Shown piece after piece: positions 28,919-38,327 of a DNA stretch of 39,658 nt. This DNA comes from a virus. Under the pieces are notes generated by a model. The model saw nothing but the letters and a program-made list of their open reading frames with translations, made no database searches and was not told where the DNA came from. The stretch is from positions 1-39,658 of IMG/VR virus record IMGVR_UViG_3300040801_002884; one strand, written 5' to 3'. Both the position numbers and the translations under genes were made by a program. Each line of letters starts with the position of its first letter. Position 1 is the stretch's first letter.

Positions 28919-30571
28919 ATGATAGATCAGAATATACTACCTCAAAATACCGGATTTTATTGGTTCTTCGGAGTCGTAGAATGCACAAATGACCCAGAAA
29001 AAATGGGAAGAGTGATGGTCAGAGCAATCGGTGATCACACTCAAGATCTTGATGAAATACCAAGAGAAGATCTACCGTGGGCGCTTCCGATGATGCCAGT
29101 GAATTCTGCTTTTATTTCTGGAATTGGAAATTCGCCGACTGGTCTTGTTAAAGGTTCTCATGTTGTTGGTTTCTATAGAGATGGTGCACACAAACAACAA
29201 CCGGTGATAATTGGTTCAATCGGAGGAATCCCCATTGATCCTCCAGATCCAACTATCGGTTTCAATGATCCTCAAGAATGTTTTCCAGATATCACAAAAC
29301 TTGAAGAGCCTGATACAAATAGACTCGCTAGAGGTGTAGCTGGAAAACATGTAAAAGAACATCTAGCAGTAACAACCAGAAGAAATACTGTTCTTAAAGG
29401 AATTTGGTCAGCGGCTTCTAAATGGGATGAACCAGAAACACCGTATGAAGCAATCTATCCTTACAATAAAGTTTGGGAGGGACCGTATAATCCTGAATGT
29501 GACGAATGTGAATGGGGACATATAGAAGAATGGGACTCCACTCCTGGTGCTGAAAGATACTTTAGACAACACAAAACTTCACAGAATTTTCTTGAAATAC
29601 ATCCTGACGGTAAAGAAGTCAGAAAGATTTATGGACCTTCATTTGAAATCAATCTTGCTTCAAAACACATTTTGATAGACGGTGATTATCAAGTTACTAT
29701 TCAAGGAAATAAAGAGGAGAGAATAAAGGGTGATTACATGCAAGTAATTGATGGTGATTACTCACAAGTTGTCACAGGAAATAAAATACTTCATACTTTT
29801 GAAGATGAAGTTCAAGTTGTTCAAGGTGCTATATATCGTTTGGCTAAAGATACTATCACTGATGTAACTGAAGCAGGATATAATTTAGCCGCCGCTGATG
29901 CAATTGACATGATGTGTGGAACGGATTTTACAGCATTAGCAGGGACTTCTTCATCTATTGCCGCTGGTTCTGGCATTTCTCCATCGGTTCCAGGGAAACC
30001 AGGATCTGATCAAGATTCTCCTAGTTATGAAAATATTATTTTAAGTTGTAAAGAAGAAAATAAGGCTAAATCTGCAAAATCTGGTTTAGTTGTTCCCGAT
30101 ATTCCATCCGCCGGTGTTGGTGGAGGAGGGGCTGGAGGAACTTATGTAAAAGCACATATAAGTAGTAATGTTTATGTGAAAGCCACTAATACACATAATA
30201 CTGGTCATCTTTACATACCTAATATAGATTGTGTTGAAGCAACTATAACAACAATTGATGGCATAGATCTTACATATACAAGTATTGATTCAACTGATAT
30301 TATGTCAGGAACGGTTACGGCGATATCGGCTTCTGCTGGTAATGTAATAACTTCAAGTTTAACATCTTCTATTATATATGGAATTATTGCTGGTCCGGGC
30401 ATGGGAGAATCTACCGCTCAAACCTCTTCAGGAGAAATTGCTATACCACATACTCCTACTTCCGCTCCTTTTGTTGTAATAGCAGGAGATACGCCTGCTA
30501 TAGAAGTTGAATCAGAAATTGAATACGCTGAACCATTCATTCCCGGTGAAATTTATCCCCCTTGTCCTTAA
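28919..30571 (+). CDS. 5: baseplate central spike gp5-like, without lysozyme domain
   Basis: A 550-residue protein. GFYWFFGVVECTNDPEKMGRVMVRAIGDH, PWALPMMPV and VVGFYRDGAHKQQPVIIGSI form the N-terminal OB fold that docks on gp27. After a linker, KHILIDGDYQVTIQGNKEER and GDYMQVIDGDYSQVVTGNK are beta-helix repeats of the spike. T4 gp5 has a lysozyme domain between OB fold and spike; no lysozyme motif is seen here. The last 200 residues (Gly, Ser, Thr, Ile-rich) are a further repetitive beta part. Penetrates the outer membrane. Confidence 0.8.
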   Translation: MIDQNILPQNTGFYWFFGVVECTNDPEKMGRVMVRAIGDHTQDLDEIPREDLPWALPMMPVNSAFISGIGNSPTGLVKGSHVVGFYRDGAHKQQPVIIGSIGGIPIDPPDPTIGFNDPQECFPDITKLEEPDTNRLARGVAGKHVKEHLAVTTRRNTVLKGIWSAASKWDEPETPYEAIYPYNKVWEGPYNPECDECEWGHIEEWDSTPGAERYFRQHKTSQNFLEIHPDGKEVRKIYGPSFEINLASKHILIDGDYQVTIQGNKEERIKGDYMQVIDGDYSQVVTGNKILHTFEDEVQVVQGAIYRLAKDTITDVTEAGYNLAAADAIDMMCGTDFTALAGTSSSIAAGSGISPSVPGKPGSDQDSPSYENIILSCKEENKAKSAKSGLVVPDIPSAGVGGGGAGGTYVKAHISSNVYVKATNTHNTGHLYIPNIDCVEATITTIDGIDLTYTSIDSTDIMSGTVTAISASAGNVITSSLTSSIIYGIIAGPGMGESTAQTSSGEIAIPHTPTSAPFVVIAGDTPAIEVESEIEYAEPFIPGEIYPPCP

Positions 30572-30585
30572 CTATAAATAGAGAT

Positions 30586-31002
30586 ATGAGCAACTATAAT
30601 TACATCGAAAACAAGCCGTCTAAACTGTATACTGATTTAAATTTAGCATTTTCAAAGAACCCTGTTAATAAAGATGTTACAGTAAAAAGAAATGAAGAGG
30701 CTATAAAGCAATCTTTAAGAAATCTCATTCTTTTGGGCAAAAAAGAAAAACCGTTTCATCCTGAGATTGGTGGCGGCGCTTATGATTTACTCTTTGAAAA
30801 TTTTGATGAGGTCGGAACTGCTGATATTCTTCAAATAAAAATTGCCGGCATCATTCAAAGATTTGAACCCAGAGTAGATCTGGAAAGAGTAGATATTGAT
30901 TTTTTAAATGATAATAATAGTGTATCAATAACAATTTATTATACAATACTAACAACACTGGTACAATCTAGTGTTCAACTATTTCTTAAAATAGCAAGAT
31001 AA
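30586..31002 (+). CDS. 25: baseplate wedge protein gp25-like
   Basis: A 138-residue protein (T4 gp25: 132). KNPVNKDVTVKRNEEAIKQSLRNLIL, GKKEKPFHPEIGGGAYDLLFEN and RFEPRVDLERV, with the EPR motif, are hallmark gp25 segments. It is a core piece of the wedge, conserved in all contractile injection systems. The ATG at 30586 was preferred over a TTG at 30562 that lies in the gp5 gene; its ribosome site (AGAGA) is weak, so it may depend on coupling to gp5. Confidence 0.9.
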   Translation: MSNYNYIENKPSKLYTDLNLAFSKNPVNKDVTVKRNEEAIKQSLRNLILLGKKEKPFHPEIGGGAYDLLFENFDEVGTADILQIKIAGIIQRFEPRVDLERVDIDFLNDNNSVSITIYYTILTTLVQSSVQLFLKIAR

Positions 31003-31003
31003 A

Positions 31004-32815
31004 ATGACTACAAACAAATCGGAAATCAATGTAACTGATCTTGATTTTGATCTTATCAAGCAAAATCTTATAGAATACTTTAAAGCGGATCCTACATTTT
31101 CGGATTATGAATTTGAAGGAAGTGCGCTCAACATTCTATTAGATATCTTATCATACAACACTCATTTAAATGCCGTTATGGCTAATATGAGTGTGAATGA
31201 AATGTTTATCGACTCCGCCCAATTAAGACAATCAATTGTTTCAATTGCAAAGGCTCTTGGATATACGCCGAGAAGTGTTAGAACATCCATGGCCAATATT
31301 GCTCTAGAATTTACAAACATTTCCGGCGCGCCTGCTTACATAACAATGCCAGCAGGAACAAGATTTAGTACGCCGCAAGGCCTTGTGTATTCAACTAAAG
31401 AACAGATATTAATATATCCGAGTGTTGGAGATGGTGCTGGTGTTTACCGAATAGATTCGGTTGACATATATGAAGGAGTTTACAACAATTTTCAGTATAC
31501 TGTCAATTATTCTGATATTGATCAAAAATTTGTTATACCTTCAGTCAATGCAGATATATCTTCATTAATAGTCACTGTTATTGAAAACAATGTACCTACT
31601 ATATATTCTCTTAGTGAGAATATAACTCTTTTGGATCCGACTTCTACAGTTTACTTTTTACATGAAACTTCTACAGGTAGATTTGAAGTAACTTTTGGTG
31701 ACGGTATTATTGGAAGAAAGCCAATAAACAATGCTGTAATTCAATTTTCCTATATTATTACTTCTGCGGCTGAAGAAGCGAATGGAATTGAAGTATTTAA
31801 ACAATATCAGCAAATAGATGGTTTTTCTTCTTACACAATAACAACTAATACAAAAAGTTACGGTGGCGCCCCAGCGGAATCTAAAGAAGAGATACAAAAA
31901 TTGGCTCCATTAATTTTTAAAGCACAAAATAGGGCTGTTGTTACTGAAGACTATAAAAACTTTTTGTTATCTGAATATCCATTTATTGATACAATGTCCA
32001 TATGGGGCGGTGAATATAATAATCCTCCTATTTATGGAAAGGTTTTCTTTGCAATAAAACCGGAACACACTGAATTTTTATCAAATAATCTTAAAGAAAA
32101 AATTAAACAAGAATTTATAAGAAAATATAATGTTGTAACTGTAATACCAGAAATAGTGGATCCGGACTATACATACATTTTATATGATGCTTCTATAAAA
32201 TATGATTATAATAAAACTACATTAACTAAAACACAATTAGAAATATCTTCAAAACAAAATCTTATAGAATTTTTTGAAAATACTACAGAGAAATTTAATA
32301 AACCGTTTTATTTCTCTTCATCAGTAAATGTTATTTCCGATACTGATGAATCAATCATGAGTGTATTGGCTGATGTTACTTTGATGAAGAGAGGCTATCC
32401 TACATTAGGAGATCCTTTCATAAGATCATTCTCTTTTAATTCGGCAATAAAGCCAGGATCATTATATTCTTCAATATATAACCCTGGAGGAATAGATGGA
32501 ATACAGCAACAGATTCTTTTTGATAATGGAAATGGTGTAATAGGAACAAAAAATGCAACATCAAAAGAAATAATTAATAATAATGTTGGTAATATTAACT
32601 ATGTAACTGGTTTACTAAACATCAATATAATTGCATATAGTTTACCATCAGATACTAATGATATAAGAATATATTGTGAACCTGTAATAAAGAATGTATA
32701 TCCAGATTTTAATCAGATTCTTGTTGTTGATGACTCACCGTTTTCGGATGACTTTGGAAGACCTCAAGGAATAAAAATAACTGCTTTAGTTGAAGATTTC
32801 GACAAAAAATATTAA
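31004..32815 (+). CDS. 6: baseplate wedge protein gp6-like
   Basis: A 603-residue protein (T4 gp6: 660). DFDLIKQNLIEYFKADPTFSDYEFEGSALNILLDILSYNTHLNA and SAQLRQSIVSIAKALGYTPRS are the conserved N-terminal gp6/J-like motifs; the middle has FEVTFGDGIIGRKP and LIFKAQNRAVVTEDYKNFLLSEYP. It forms the inner baseplate ring with gp25 and gp53. Directly after gp25 as in other T4 relatives. Confidence 0.88.
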   Translation: MTTNKSEINVTDLDFDLIKQNLIEYFKADPTFSDYEFEGSALNILLDILSYNTHLNAVMANMSVNEMFIDSAQLRQSIVSIAKALGYTPRSVRTSMANIALEFTNISGAPAYITMPAGTRFSTPQGLVYSTKEQILIYPSVGDGAGVYRIDSVDIYEGVYNNFQYTVNYSDIDQKFVIPSVNADISSLIVTVIENNVPTIYSLSENITLLDPTSTVYFLHETSTGRFEVTFGDGIIGRKPINNAVIQFSYIITSAAEEANGIEVFKQYQQIDGFSSYTITTNTKSYGGAPAESKEEIQKLAPLIFKAQNRAVVTEDYKNFLLSEYPFIDTMSIWGGEYNNPPIYGKVFFAIKPEHTEFLSNNLKEKIKQEFIRKYNVVTVIPEIVDPDYTYILYDASIKYDYNKTTLTKTQLEISSKQNLIEFFENTTEKFNKPFYFSSSVNVISDTDESIMSVLADVTLMKRGYPTLGDPFIRSFSFNSAIKPGSLYSSIYNPGGIDGIQQQILFDNGNGVIGTKNATSKEIINNNVGNINYVTGLLNINIIAYSLPSDTNDIRIYCEPVIKNVYPDFNQILVVDDSPFSDDFGRPQGIKITALVEDFDKKY

Positions 32816-32829
32816 ACTCTTATCAAATT

Positions 32830-34977
32830 ATGGCAAATAAAAGCATAACTTCAGTTATAGAAAATCACATACCGCTATTTATAAGACTTCAATATCCTAA
32901 TTTTGTTGAATTCATAAAATTATATTATGCGGATCAGGAGCAAGTAGGTTCATCATATGAATTTATAGCAAATCTTCTGGATTATTCTAATATTGATTTG
33001 ACTTCAATCCAACTCCTGGATAGTTTTAGTAAGCAGTATATAAAGACTCTTCCTAAAAATATTCTTCCTGAAATCAATAAAAGAACTTTGATAAAATACG
33101 CAAGAGAATTTTATCAGTCTGTTGGTTCAGAAAGTTCTATTAGATTTCTTTTCAGAATACTTTTCAACGAGCATGTTGATTTATATTATCCCTCTGTTGA
33201 TATCATACGGACATCTTATGGTAAATGGCAAGTAGAAAAAATAATAAAAATCACTAACACAAGAAGAAATAATGATATCATTTCGATTGAAGGAACTGAA
33301 ATAGTTGGTCAAACTTCTGGTGCTAGAGGTTTAGTAGAGAAAGTTAATGTATATACTGCTACTAACGGTGCTGATGTTGCTGAAATAAGTTTAACTGATT
33401 TCGATTCTATTAATCCTATTTCTAATTTTATTCCTAAAGAAACTGTTGTAGCAACATCATTAGATGGTGATATGACATTTTCTGAAATAGTATATTATAT
33501 TATATCTGATATTAATATCACTAACGGCGGAATGTATAATCGTGAGGGTGATTTGATCAAAGTCATCAGTACTGTTGGTTCTGATGCCGCGGTAAGAGTC
33601 GATTCAGTTGAAGATGGTTCAATTGATTCAATAGAAATAATAAATCCCGGTGATGGTTATCTTCCCGGTGATTTGATATTCTTTGAAGAATCTAGAACAA
33701 GTATAGGAGCCCGGGCGATAATCACAGAAGTTGATAGCATAGATTCTGAAACTCCGGGTCCCATTCTAACAATTAAACTCATTGATAAGGGACACTCTTA
33801 TAAAGAGATTCCAACATATGAAATAAGATCTGAAGCGGGCGAGGGAGCAATTTTATATCCTATTTCATCTAGTATAGGAAAAATTAAAACTATTAACATC
33901 ATTAATCATGGTGTTAGATATAGTCCAGAAATTACAAACTCTTTTCCTCTGCAATTTCCGATATACTTTGGAGAAGCATATGAATTAGGTTCTTTACAAT
34001 TTTATAAAACTGCTTTTGTATATGATTCTGCTTGGAATGAAATAGACTATAATAAAAATGAAACAATTGTTGGTTCAATAAGTGGTGCTGAAGCAAATAT
34101 AATCAGATTTGATAAAAATACTGGTATTTTAACATATGAACTTTTGCCTGGTTCTATAAATTTTCAAGTAGATGATATTATAACAGGTCAAAGTACCACT
34201 GCTACAGGATATATAATACATCAATTATGGTCTGTTAGTTCAGAAATAATACCCGGTGCTTTGGGAGAGTATAAAGGAAGATTCTTAAACAGAGATGGTT
34301 TTTTAAGTTCAGACAAATATTTACAAGATTCATATTATTACCAAGATTTCTCTTATGTAATAACAACTACAAGACCTAAAGATGAATGGTTCAATTATAT
34401 AAAACCGAATGTACATCCTGCGGGAACTATTGCGTTTGGTTTCGGCGAATCATTTGAAATTATAAAAGAAGGTGTTTTAGGCGGATTTGTAAGTCCTACA
34501 CTTGAATCAGTAAGATATTATATAGACGAATATGATTATGATGAAACTAGGTGGACTCCACAATTATACGGAGAAAGATTACTTGCACAAAAGCCGAATA
34601 CACAGAAAAAAGATTATAAAGTTTATGAAGATTTCTTTATTGAATCGGGTTCTATAGATCAACTTGTTTTAGATGATAATGATACTATTCTTTTATTAGA
34701 TGAAGAACCTTCTAATGATAATTTTCTCATCATGAATGATGAACCTCTAGTATATAAAGACATAAATACATCTATAAAGGCACATTTATGTTTCGGTTCA
34801 AAAATAGTGTATGATATTGAAGGTGAGTTTGGTTTAGGAATAGATGATATTGAAAACACATTTTCTATTGACGATTCATCAGTATCAATTGAATCTAGTT
34901 ATACTGATACTGATAATTATACAGATAATGAAAATTATACAACCGAAAGTGAAACAGAGAACTTTTTAGTGACTTAA
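32830..34977 (+). CDS. large baseplate/virion structural protein (gp7 position)
   Basis: A 715-residue protein. The N-terminal 130 residues (IENHIPLFIRLQYPNFVEFI, YAREFYQSVGSESSIRFLFRILFNEHVDLYYP) resemble a T4-like cyanophage structural-protein domain I recall (PxFIxxxYPxFVxFLxxYY...YxxKGTxxSxxxLFRLLF). The middle holds beta repeats of the type INPGDGY...GA...VD and NHGVRYSP. The Asp/Glu/Thr-rich end (DNYTDNENYTTESETE) is likely disordered. T4 places gp7 next to gp6 and gp8, so it may be the wedge initiator equivalent; not certain. Confidence 0.6.
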   Translation: MANKSITSVIENHIPLFIRLQYPNFVEFIKLYYADQEQVGSSYEFIANLLDYSNIDLTSIQLLDSFSKQYIKTLPKNILPEINKRTLIKYAREFYQSVGSESSIRFLFRILFNEHVDLYYPSVDIIRTSYGKWQVEKIIKITNTRRNNDIISIEGTEIVGQTSGARGLVEKVNVYTATNGADVAEISLTDFDSINPISNFIPKETVVATSLDGDMTFSEIVYYIISDINITNGGMYNREGDLIKVISTVGSDAAVRVDSVEDGSIDSIEIINPGDGYLPGDLIFFEESRTSIGARAIITEVDSIDSETPGPILTIKLIDKGHSYKEIPTYEIRSEAGEGAILYPISSSIGKIKTINIINHGVRYSPEITNSFPLQFPIYFGEAYELGSLQFYKTAFVYDSAWNEIDYNKNETIVGSISGAEANIIRFDKNTGILTYELLPGSINFQVDDIITGQSTTATGYIIHQLWSVSSEIIPGALGEYKGRFLNRDGFLSSDKYLQDSYYYQDFSYVITTTRPKDEWFNYIKPNVHPAGTIAFGFGESFEIIKEGVLGGFVSPTLESVRYYIDEYDYDETRWTPQLYGERLLAQKPNTQKKDYKVYEDFFIESGSIDQLVLDDNDTILLLDEEPSNDNFLIMNDEPLVYKDINTSIKAHLCFGSKIVYDIEGEFGLGIDDIENTFSIDDSSVSIESSYTDTDNYTDNENYTTESETENFLVT

Positions 34978-35001
34978 CATTATAAAAGGAATTTAATATA
35001 C

Positions 35002-36360
35002 ATGTCAAATTATACAACACCTAAAAGATTGAACGAATTAGATGATGTTTCTGGTACTATAACAGAAAATTCTCTTTATCTAGTTCAAGATGCTGTTGGA
35101 AATCGACTAGGAGTGGTTCGGGCACTCGATATTGTTGGTAAAACAACATTAGATGATATTCAAGATGGCACAACATATCAAAGAATATCTTTAGTTGAGA
35201 AAACAGAAATAACCGATATACGAACAGATTTAACAAGCCATGAAACTGACTTCACTAATCCTCATATAGTTACCAAAGATCAAATTGGTCTTGGTAATGT
35301 AGATAATACTTCTGATCTTGCTAAGCCTATATCAACTGCTACTTTGGCTGCATTGGCTGATAAAGCGGATGATGATCATACACATCCTGCATTAGAAGTT
35401 GTTACAGTTTCGGCTGGTGATAATGTAACGGTAACAGAAACAACACCAGTTGAGGGTCAAAGAAATTATGAGATTGATGCTAATATTACACCGCTTGTAG
35501 AAGGTGGTAATATTGATATTGAAGAATTTGGTGGCAATATGATAGTAACTTCTGAGGCGCCAAGAAGAAACTATTTTATTAACTCAAACTTTATGATTAA
35601 TCAAGACTCTAACGTTACTACTGATGGGACCACTGCAACTGCATCATTAGATGCAGGGGAATACGGTCATGACATGATTAAAGCAATTACACCTAGTGCT
35701 ATATATCAAATAACAGAGTCTACTAGAGCCTTAACACTTATTGGAGGAATCATTGGTCAACGCAATGATGATCTGATAGGCATAAGTGGAGAGATTGTAA
35801 CTATCTCTATAAAATCTGGAGAACTTACAGTCGGTGCTACGGCAGGGTCTGACGGTTCTACAGTTACTCCTGGGTGGCCACACACATTTGAACTGAATAT
35901 GGACGAAGGAGCATTCGTCACATTTACAGCGGCAACAAATGTGACTGGCATTAAAATTGAAACAGGATCTTATGCAACTGAATACGAGATACCTGAACCT
36001 AGGGCGGAAGAGGCACGATGTTATTATTACTACCAAAAATATAATTGGAGCACGGCAGGTAAAACCGTCGGCAGTGGTTATGGCTCAGAGGTTTTATCCA
36101 ACACTTATATATATGTGACTCTTGATTTGAGATCCAAGATTAAATCTACCGCCGCCCTTTCCGGGATCGGAACATCCTATATTCGGAATATATACAACGA
36201 CTCTCAAACAGTAACATCTGTGTCTTTGGAATCTCTTTCGGATGCACAAGATAAGGCTTTTGTCGAGTTTAAATCTACCGGTGCTTTAGCAACTGATTCA
36301 CATTTTGGAATTATTTTTGTGACCGGAGATTATTACCTAGAATTTGACGCAAGATACTAA
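35002..36360 (+). CDS. tail fibre protein 1
   Basis: A 452-residue fibre protein. The N-terminal 70 residues (RLNELDDVSGTITENSLYLV, TLDDIQDGTTYQRIS) are a baseplate-attachment module shared with the gene at 38328. NPHIVTKDQIGLGNVDNTSD is the fibre-shaft motif found in many phages. From residue about 190 a lectin-like receptor-binding domain begins (NYFINSNFMINQDSN, EIPEPRAEEARCYYYYQKY). Followed at once by a small chaperone-like gene. Confidence 0.8.
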   Translation: MSNYTTPKRLNELDDVSGTITENSLYLVQDAVGNRLGVVRALDIVGKTTLDDIQDGTTYQRISLVEKTEITDIRTDLTSHETDFTNPHIVTKDQIGLGNVDNTSDLAKPISTATLAALADKADDDHTHPALEVVTVSAGDNVTVTETTPVEGQRNYEIDANITPLVEGGNIDIEEFGGNMIVTSEAPRRNYFINSNFMINQDSNVTTDGTTATASLDAGEYGHDMIKAITPSAIYQITESTRALTLIGGIIGQRNDDLIGISGEIVTISIKSGELTVGATAGSDGSTVTPGWPHTFELNMDEGAFVTFTAATNVTGIKIETGSYATEYEIPEPRAEEARCYYYYQKYNWSTAGKTVGSGYGSEVLSNTYIYVTLDLRSKIKSTAALSGIGTSYIRNIYNDSQTVTSVSLESLSDAQDKAFVEFKSTGALATDSHFGIIFVTGDYYLEFDARY

Positions 36361-36392
36361 ACTATTATCACAATATAAAAGGAAATAAAACA

Positions 36393-36911
36393 ATGGAAAG
36401 ATATAAATTAACAAATAGCCCGGATCTGATCATTGATCAAGAAAACAACAGATGTATTCCTAGAGGACATAGATTGTGGGAAGAATATGAAGAATGGTTA
36501 GCAGAAGGAAATACTCCTGATGATATTATGACAAAAGAACAGGCTCTTCAAACCAAGATGCATGAAATTTCTCAATTGAACAGAAATACTAAACAAGAAG
36601 ATTTTGTTTATGAAGGAAATACTTTTATTGCAGATCAAGAAGCAATTCAAGCAACCCAAAATCAATGTCTATTGATGGATGATATGGCTCCGATACCTAC
36701 GCCAGAGGGTCTTTGGGTTCTTGCTGATAACACAACATTATATATGACTGTTGCAGATTTCAAATTATTTGCGACTGCTTTTTATATGAGAGGATCTAAT
36801 AATTTCGGTATTAAAAAATATCATGAACAACAAGCATATAATATATTTGTAGATCCTGAGACAACTTATCAAGATATCCTTGATTATGATTGTACAACAA
36901 ACTGGTACTAA
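36393..36911 (+). CDS. tail fibre assembly (chaperone)-like protein
   Basis: A 172-residue protein. The EYEEWLAEGNTPDDI segment near residue 30 is the YxxWLAxGNTP motif of DUF4376-type fibre-assembly proteins that aid fibre folding. The remainder is helical with aromatic residues. Placement just after a fibre gene supports the role. AAAAGGAAAT leader. Confidence 0.65.
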   Translation: MERYKLTNSPDLIIDQENNRCIPRGHRLWEEYEEWLAEGNTPDDIMTKEQALQTKMHEISQLNRNTKQEDFVYEGNTFIADQEAIQATQNQCLLMDDMAPIPTPEGLWVLADNTTLYMTVADFKLFATAFYMRGSNNFGIKKYHEQQAYNIFVDPETTYQDILDYDCTTNWY

Positions 36912-36936
36912 TAGTATTAGAATATAAAGGAAAGAA

Positions 36937-38286
36937 ATGTCGGCAACAATTAATAGTTCAACTCACCTAGACAGCATAACTAGATTTATTGATCATCTTG
37001 ATAGTGCAGAAGATTATTATTTTCTCTTCGCTGGTAGGGTTGCTCCATGGGCAGATGAAACTGGACCGGATACCGCTATAGCATCTTATGATAATTTTAA
37101 AGATGTCAGAGATACCCTTATCTTTATGAAAAGAATTAGGTCTGAAGACTGTGTTCCGGGTTTAAAAAGATATAACTGGGAATCTGGTAAAGTCTACTCT
37201 CCGTGGAGATCTGATAAAGATATGCTGACTGAACAAAATTTTGTTCATCCAGATAACCCTTATTATGTATTTGTTGATGACTTTTCCACAGGTGCCCTTT
37301 CAAGATCTATTTTCTTATGTCTAGATAACAACAATGGCGCAACAAGCATTAATCAACCTTCTGGGACTCAATCTACTCCTATTACTACTGCTGATGGATA
37401 TATTTGGCAGTTTATGTATAATATAAGAAATGATCAATATCAATATGTAACTGATGCTGTAATCCCTTGTCCTATTGATGACTCTCAAAAATCATCCACA
37501 CAGATTACAGTTGAAGGTAATACGACTCCTGGAACTATCAATATTATTAGAATTAACAATGCTGGTACAGGATATTCTGACGGTACTATAAACATAACTG
37601 GTGATGGAACTGGTGCTACTGCAACTTTCACAGTTGATCCAGAGGATGGATCAATCAATAAAATAACAATGAGCAATTTTGGTTCAGGTTATTCCTATGC
37701 TGATTTAGAAATTGTGTCATCATCTTCTGGAAATGATGCTGAATTGAAAGCAATGATTTCACCGTCAAGAGGTCACGGATATAATTCTGCTGAACAATTA
37801 AATGCTGGGTTTGTTATCATTAGGGCTTCTTTTATCAATACAGAAGGTGGGAAATTTCCAACTCAAAATGCATATAGAAGAATAGGAATTCTTAAAAATG
37901 TAAAATCTACTACTGATCAACTTTTAATTGATGATAGTTACAATTTTTTTGATGAACTTCAGGTAAGTCTTATTTCTGACCCGTTTCCTTTAACACAAAC
38001 TATTAGAGGAGTTGATTCAGGCGCAACTGCTAAAATATTTTATAGAGATCCAGCCGAAGGTACTACTGCTTCTTTCTTTCTCATTGATAGAAAAGGTTCT
38101 TTCACAATAGGAGAAGAAATACAGTATGAAGAAGATGGAACTGTGTTTGCAACGGCGGAAATAGATGATATAAATCTATCAACACAAAATAAATATTCTG
38201 GTGATATTTTTTATTTTGAGAATGTTCAATTTGTTTCTAGAAGAACTGGTCAAACAGAAAGATTTATTATACCGATAGAATTTTAA
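36937..38286 (+). CDS. 8: baseplate wedge protein gp8-like with inserted beta repeats
   Basis: A 449-residue protein (T4 gp8: 334). YYFLFAGRVAPWADETGPDTAIASY, VLIFMKRI-type segments, DCVPGLKRYNWESGKVYSPW and ITTADGYIWQFMYNI match gp8 motifs (FxGRxxPW..., DGYxWxYxxxI). An extra part at about residues 185-275 has NNAGTGYSDGTINITGDGTG and SNFGSGYSYADL beta repeats, which explains the extra length. gp8 forms the outer wedge and anchors gp10-type components. It lies between two fibre genes. Confidence 0.8.
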   Translation: MSATINSSTHLDSITRFIDHLDSAEDYYFLFAGRVAPWADETGPDTAIASYDNFKDVRDTLIFMKRIRSEDCVPGLKRYNWESGKVYSPWRSDKDMLTEQNFVHPDNPYYVFVDDFSTGALSRSIFLCLDNNNGATSINQPSGTQSTPITTADGYIWQFMYNIRNDQYQYVTDAVIPCPIDDSQKSSTQITVEGNTTPGTINIIRINNAGTGYSDGTINITGDGTGATATFTVDPEDGSINKITMSNFGSGYSYADLEIVSSSSGNDAELKAMISPSRGHGYNSAEQLNAGFVIIRASFINTEGGKFPTQNAYRRIGILKNVKSTTDQLLIDDSYNFFDELQVSLISDPFPLTQTIRGVDSGATAKIFYRDPAEGTTASFFLIDRKGSFTIGEEIQYEEDGTVFATAEIDDINLSTQNKYSGDIFYFENVQFVSRRTGQTERFIIPIEF

Positions 38287-38327
38287 TCATAAATATAAAA
38301 AACAATAAATTTATATAAAGGCTAGTT

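Noticed and set aside
30573-30580. Perfect TATAAATA on the plus strand just before gp25
   Set aside because: A late start would fall on the A of the gp25 ATG, giving a leaderless message. By rough calculation about a dozen such octamers are expected by chance in 40 kb of DNA this AT-rich on two strands, so it was not listed as a promoter.
34978-38327. Repeated ATATAAAGGA or TATAAAAGGAA before fibre, chaperone and gp8 genes, resembling late promoters
   Set aside because: They lie within 10-20 bases of the start codons, so they serve better as ribosome sites (AAGGA); a start from them would leave no leader.
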